Positions 62,621-64,000 of a DNA stretch of 64,000 bases are shown here, piece after piece; the first letter of the stretch is position 1; every line of letters begins with the position of its first letter. Under the pieces are notes generated by a model. That model searched no databases and was not told where the DNA came from. It was given only the letters and a program-made list of their open reading frames with translations. This stretch comes from Trichomonas vaginalis G3. Taxonomy: Eukaryota; Parabasalia; Trichomonadida; Trichomonadidae. The position numbers and the translations under genes were made by a program. The DNA lies in NCBI RefSeq assembly GCF_026262505.1, contig NC_067203.1, positions 21,185,411-21,249,410 of the forward strand. Direction: 5' to 3'.

Positions 62621-62916
62621 AAAAAAATAGTTTCTGAAAAGTATCAAATATTTAAAAAAAAAACATTTGTCTTAGAACAAATCCAAACTTTTTTTTTCAA
62701 ATATTTGCATTCAAACGGAAATTTCAGAAATATACTACTATTTGTTTACTGAGTGTATATTTCATAAGTCCGAAAATCAACAACTTTATTCTCACAAAAA
62801 TTGTGGAATACGAATAGAATTCGAAATTTCGAAAAATCTAAGATAAAATACCTTTGTAGATGTAGCTACGATATTCCTCTGAAAAATTGTTAAAGTGTCA
62901 CTTTCCAAAAAAATTT

Positions 62917-63225
62917 ATGGACAGTAACAAGCCAGATTTCGAGCCGCAGTTTCACCGTAATGCGTTCCTCGAAGTTCTTGGCGAATTCAAACCTTTCATC
63001 ATAATGCTCGCTTCGTGCTTGACAGGAATGTTCCTTCTCTACCGCGCGCATGTTCATTCGTGCTCTTTCCTCGGCCAGATTATTCTTTACTTTACGGGAT
63101 GCGTACTACTTCTTCCTTCATTATTGTTATTTTTTATGCTCTATCAAGATCTCTTGAAGCCACGTAATATTGTTTTTTACGCCGAAAGCCAAGAAGGCTC
63201 GGAAGCTAACCATGAAACTGTATAA
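62917..63225 (+). CDS. Small two-helix membrane protein
   Basis: 102 residues from the ATG at 62917 (the frame opens at a TTG ten codons earlier). Two hydrophobic helices at about 27-41 (FIIMLASCLTGMFLLY) and 55-76 (IILYFTGCVLLLPSLLLFFMLY), with charged ends. Size and the G-x-x-L-L-P turn in the second helix resemble TMEM230-type proteins, but this is weak. Higher G+C in the first half than most neighbours. Function unknown. Confidence 0.7.
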   Translation: MDSNKPDFEPQFHRNAFLEVLGEFKPFIIMLASCLTGMFLLYRAHVHSCSFLGQIILYFTGCVLLLPSLLLFFMLYQDLLKPRNIVFYAESQEGSEANHETV

Positions 63226-63759
63226 ATTTATAAATAAACTGTTCTGTCTGTATTTTGTTTAGGAAAATATTACGCTTTTTTACCTAAATTTTTTTCAGCC
63301 ATATAATTTTTCGTGTAAAACCCCACACATTTGAATTTATTAATGTTACCTCATTTATATGACAATAATTTATGATTATCTCATTAATTTTTCCAGATGG
63401 TTTTTTATCAGTACTTTTGAATGAAAATTCCAATAAATACAAGACTGAGAACTCATATCAATTGATTTTAGGCCAGAGATAATCTGATCATGGATAGAAC
63501 TGATAATGGAGCTCTATTGTATCATGGAAATGCAATCATTCTTGAAATCTCATTCAAATTAACTTCAATTTTCTGCTCAAAGTGATCATATTATAGAAAT
63601 TTCAAAAGCAGAGAAAGTACGTCGGTATTTGAAGAGACCGAACCATTGAAATAGAAAAAATAAGAAATTGTATTTTGAATTATTTTTTTCTTTATTGTAA
63701 TTGAAATAAAAAGAATTACGATTGTCGAAACATGACTGTATTATATTTAGGATAAAGAT
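63226..63759. other. Intergenic, no gene seen
   Basis: 534 bp between convergent genes. Confidence 0.4.
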
Positions 63760-63999
63760 TTAGGCATCCCATTCCTGCTTGTTTTCCCACTCTTCGTTTG
63801 TGGCACCAGCCTTGATTTCAGCCTTTGGAACGGCAGCGTTGATGATAGCGCCTTCCTCGGAGACTGTCTCTTCACCTTCTGCTTCAAGAGCCTCGGCGAT
63901 CTTGGCTTCATCAGCAGCATCACGGTAGAAGAAGAGATCTGGAAGGACAGACCACTCCTGTGTGCGTGTAAGGGCACCACGGAGGCGGAGAACCTCACG
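63760..63999 (-). CDS. RPSA: Small-subunit ribosomal protein uS2 (RPSA), 3' part
   Basis: 79 codons and a TAA stop on the minus strand; the gene continues past the right edge. [16 protein letters not shown] and PDLFFYRD match the end of the conserved uS2/p40 domain (animal RPSA: REVLRMRGTI...MPDLYFYRDPEE). A short acidic tail ends NKQEWDA, with Trp-Glu/Asp motifs like the RPSA tail. The coding frame is G+C- and C-rich, like eL31. The open frame that begins with an ATG in this stretch is a shadow. Confidence 0.92.
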   Translation of the reverse strand, partial: REVLRLRGALTRTQEWSVLPDLFFYRDAADEAKIAEALEAEGEETVSEEGAIINAAVPKAEIKAGATNEEWENKQEWDA

Positions 64000-64000
64000 T

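Larger units (their letters stand above)
61901..62916. other. Repeat-containing spacer, no gene
   Basis: Holds the two ~100-bp direct repeats. Just before 62917 an inverted M3-like core (GTGTCACTTTCC, about 62895-62906) may be the promoter of the small membrane-protein gene. Confidence 0.45.

Noticed and set aside
63747..63998. Minus-strand 83-codon frame at the right edge
   Set aside because: Frame-shifted shadow; the neighbouring minus frame encodes the uS2 C-terminus.

Overview
The window looks like nuclear DNA of a parabasalid flagellate (Trichomonas/Tritrichomonas type). It is very AT-rich and its genes are compact, with no intron that I could recognise. Highly expressed genes (ribosomal proteins eL31 and uS2) are visibly richer in G+C. 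A GTGACAAAA-like element, resembling the trichomonad M3 promoter motif, sits just upstream of several genes. The gene families also fit: GP63-like metalloprotease, ankyrin and beta-helix surface proteins, a degenerate CXC-ended Rab, CK1, and Maverick/Polinton elements. The species cannot be fixed from the sequence alone.

Layout. 0.2-6.6 kb: a giant coiled-coil protein and a leishmanolysin-like membrane protease. 6.6-12 kb: gene-poor, holding a complete 3,002-bp Kolobok-like DNA transposon (8948-11949) with ~98-bp terminal inverted repeats, TTAA target duplication and an intact DDE transposase. 12-16.6 kb: a run of broken genes (pseudokinase with a frameshift; choline-transporter-like gene with an in-frame TGA and a frameshift; ankyrin gene with two stops). 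16.9-32.3 kb: host genes, including coiled-coil, single-pass and multipass membrane proteins, CK1, a divergent pair of a Yvh1-type zinc protein and Trm112, and 14-3-3.

32.5-43.2 kb: a complete, compact Polinton/Maverick-like element (32514-43214; 10,701 bp) with 572-bp terminal inverted repeats and a 6-bp target duplication (GAGAAA). It encodes a protein-primed family B DNA polymerase containing an HNH-like zinc module, an A32/FtsK-type packaging ATPase, a candidate double-jelly-roll capsid protein, two small related amphipathic proteins, several unknown proteins, and one small gene carried whole in each terminal repeat. No retroviral-type integrase and no adenovirus-type protease was recognised, which sets it apart from standard Polintons. 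It lies between the convergent 14-3-3 and PP1-like genes and breaks neither.

43.4-64 kb: a frameshifted PP1-like phosphatase, eL31, LAMTOR3-like, acyltransferase-like, MATE transporter, degenerate PAP2, MCTS1, Rab-like GTPase, phospholipase-B-like protein, tRNA-Glu(CTC), a DUF4833-like protein, and a secreted beta-helix-like protein. A second beta-helix-like gene carries a premature stop, and its 3' end is interrupted by a 1,042-bp TTAA-flanked element with short inverted ends. A small two-helix membrane protein and the 3' end of the uS2 gene (continuing beyond the window) close the region.
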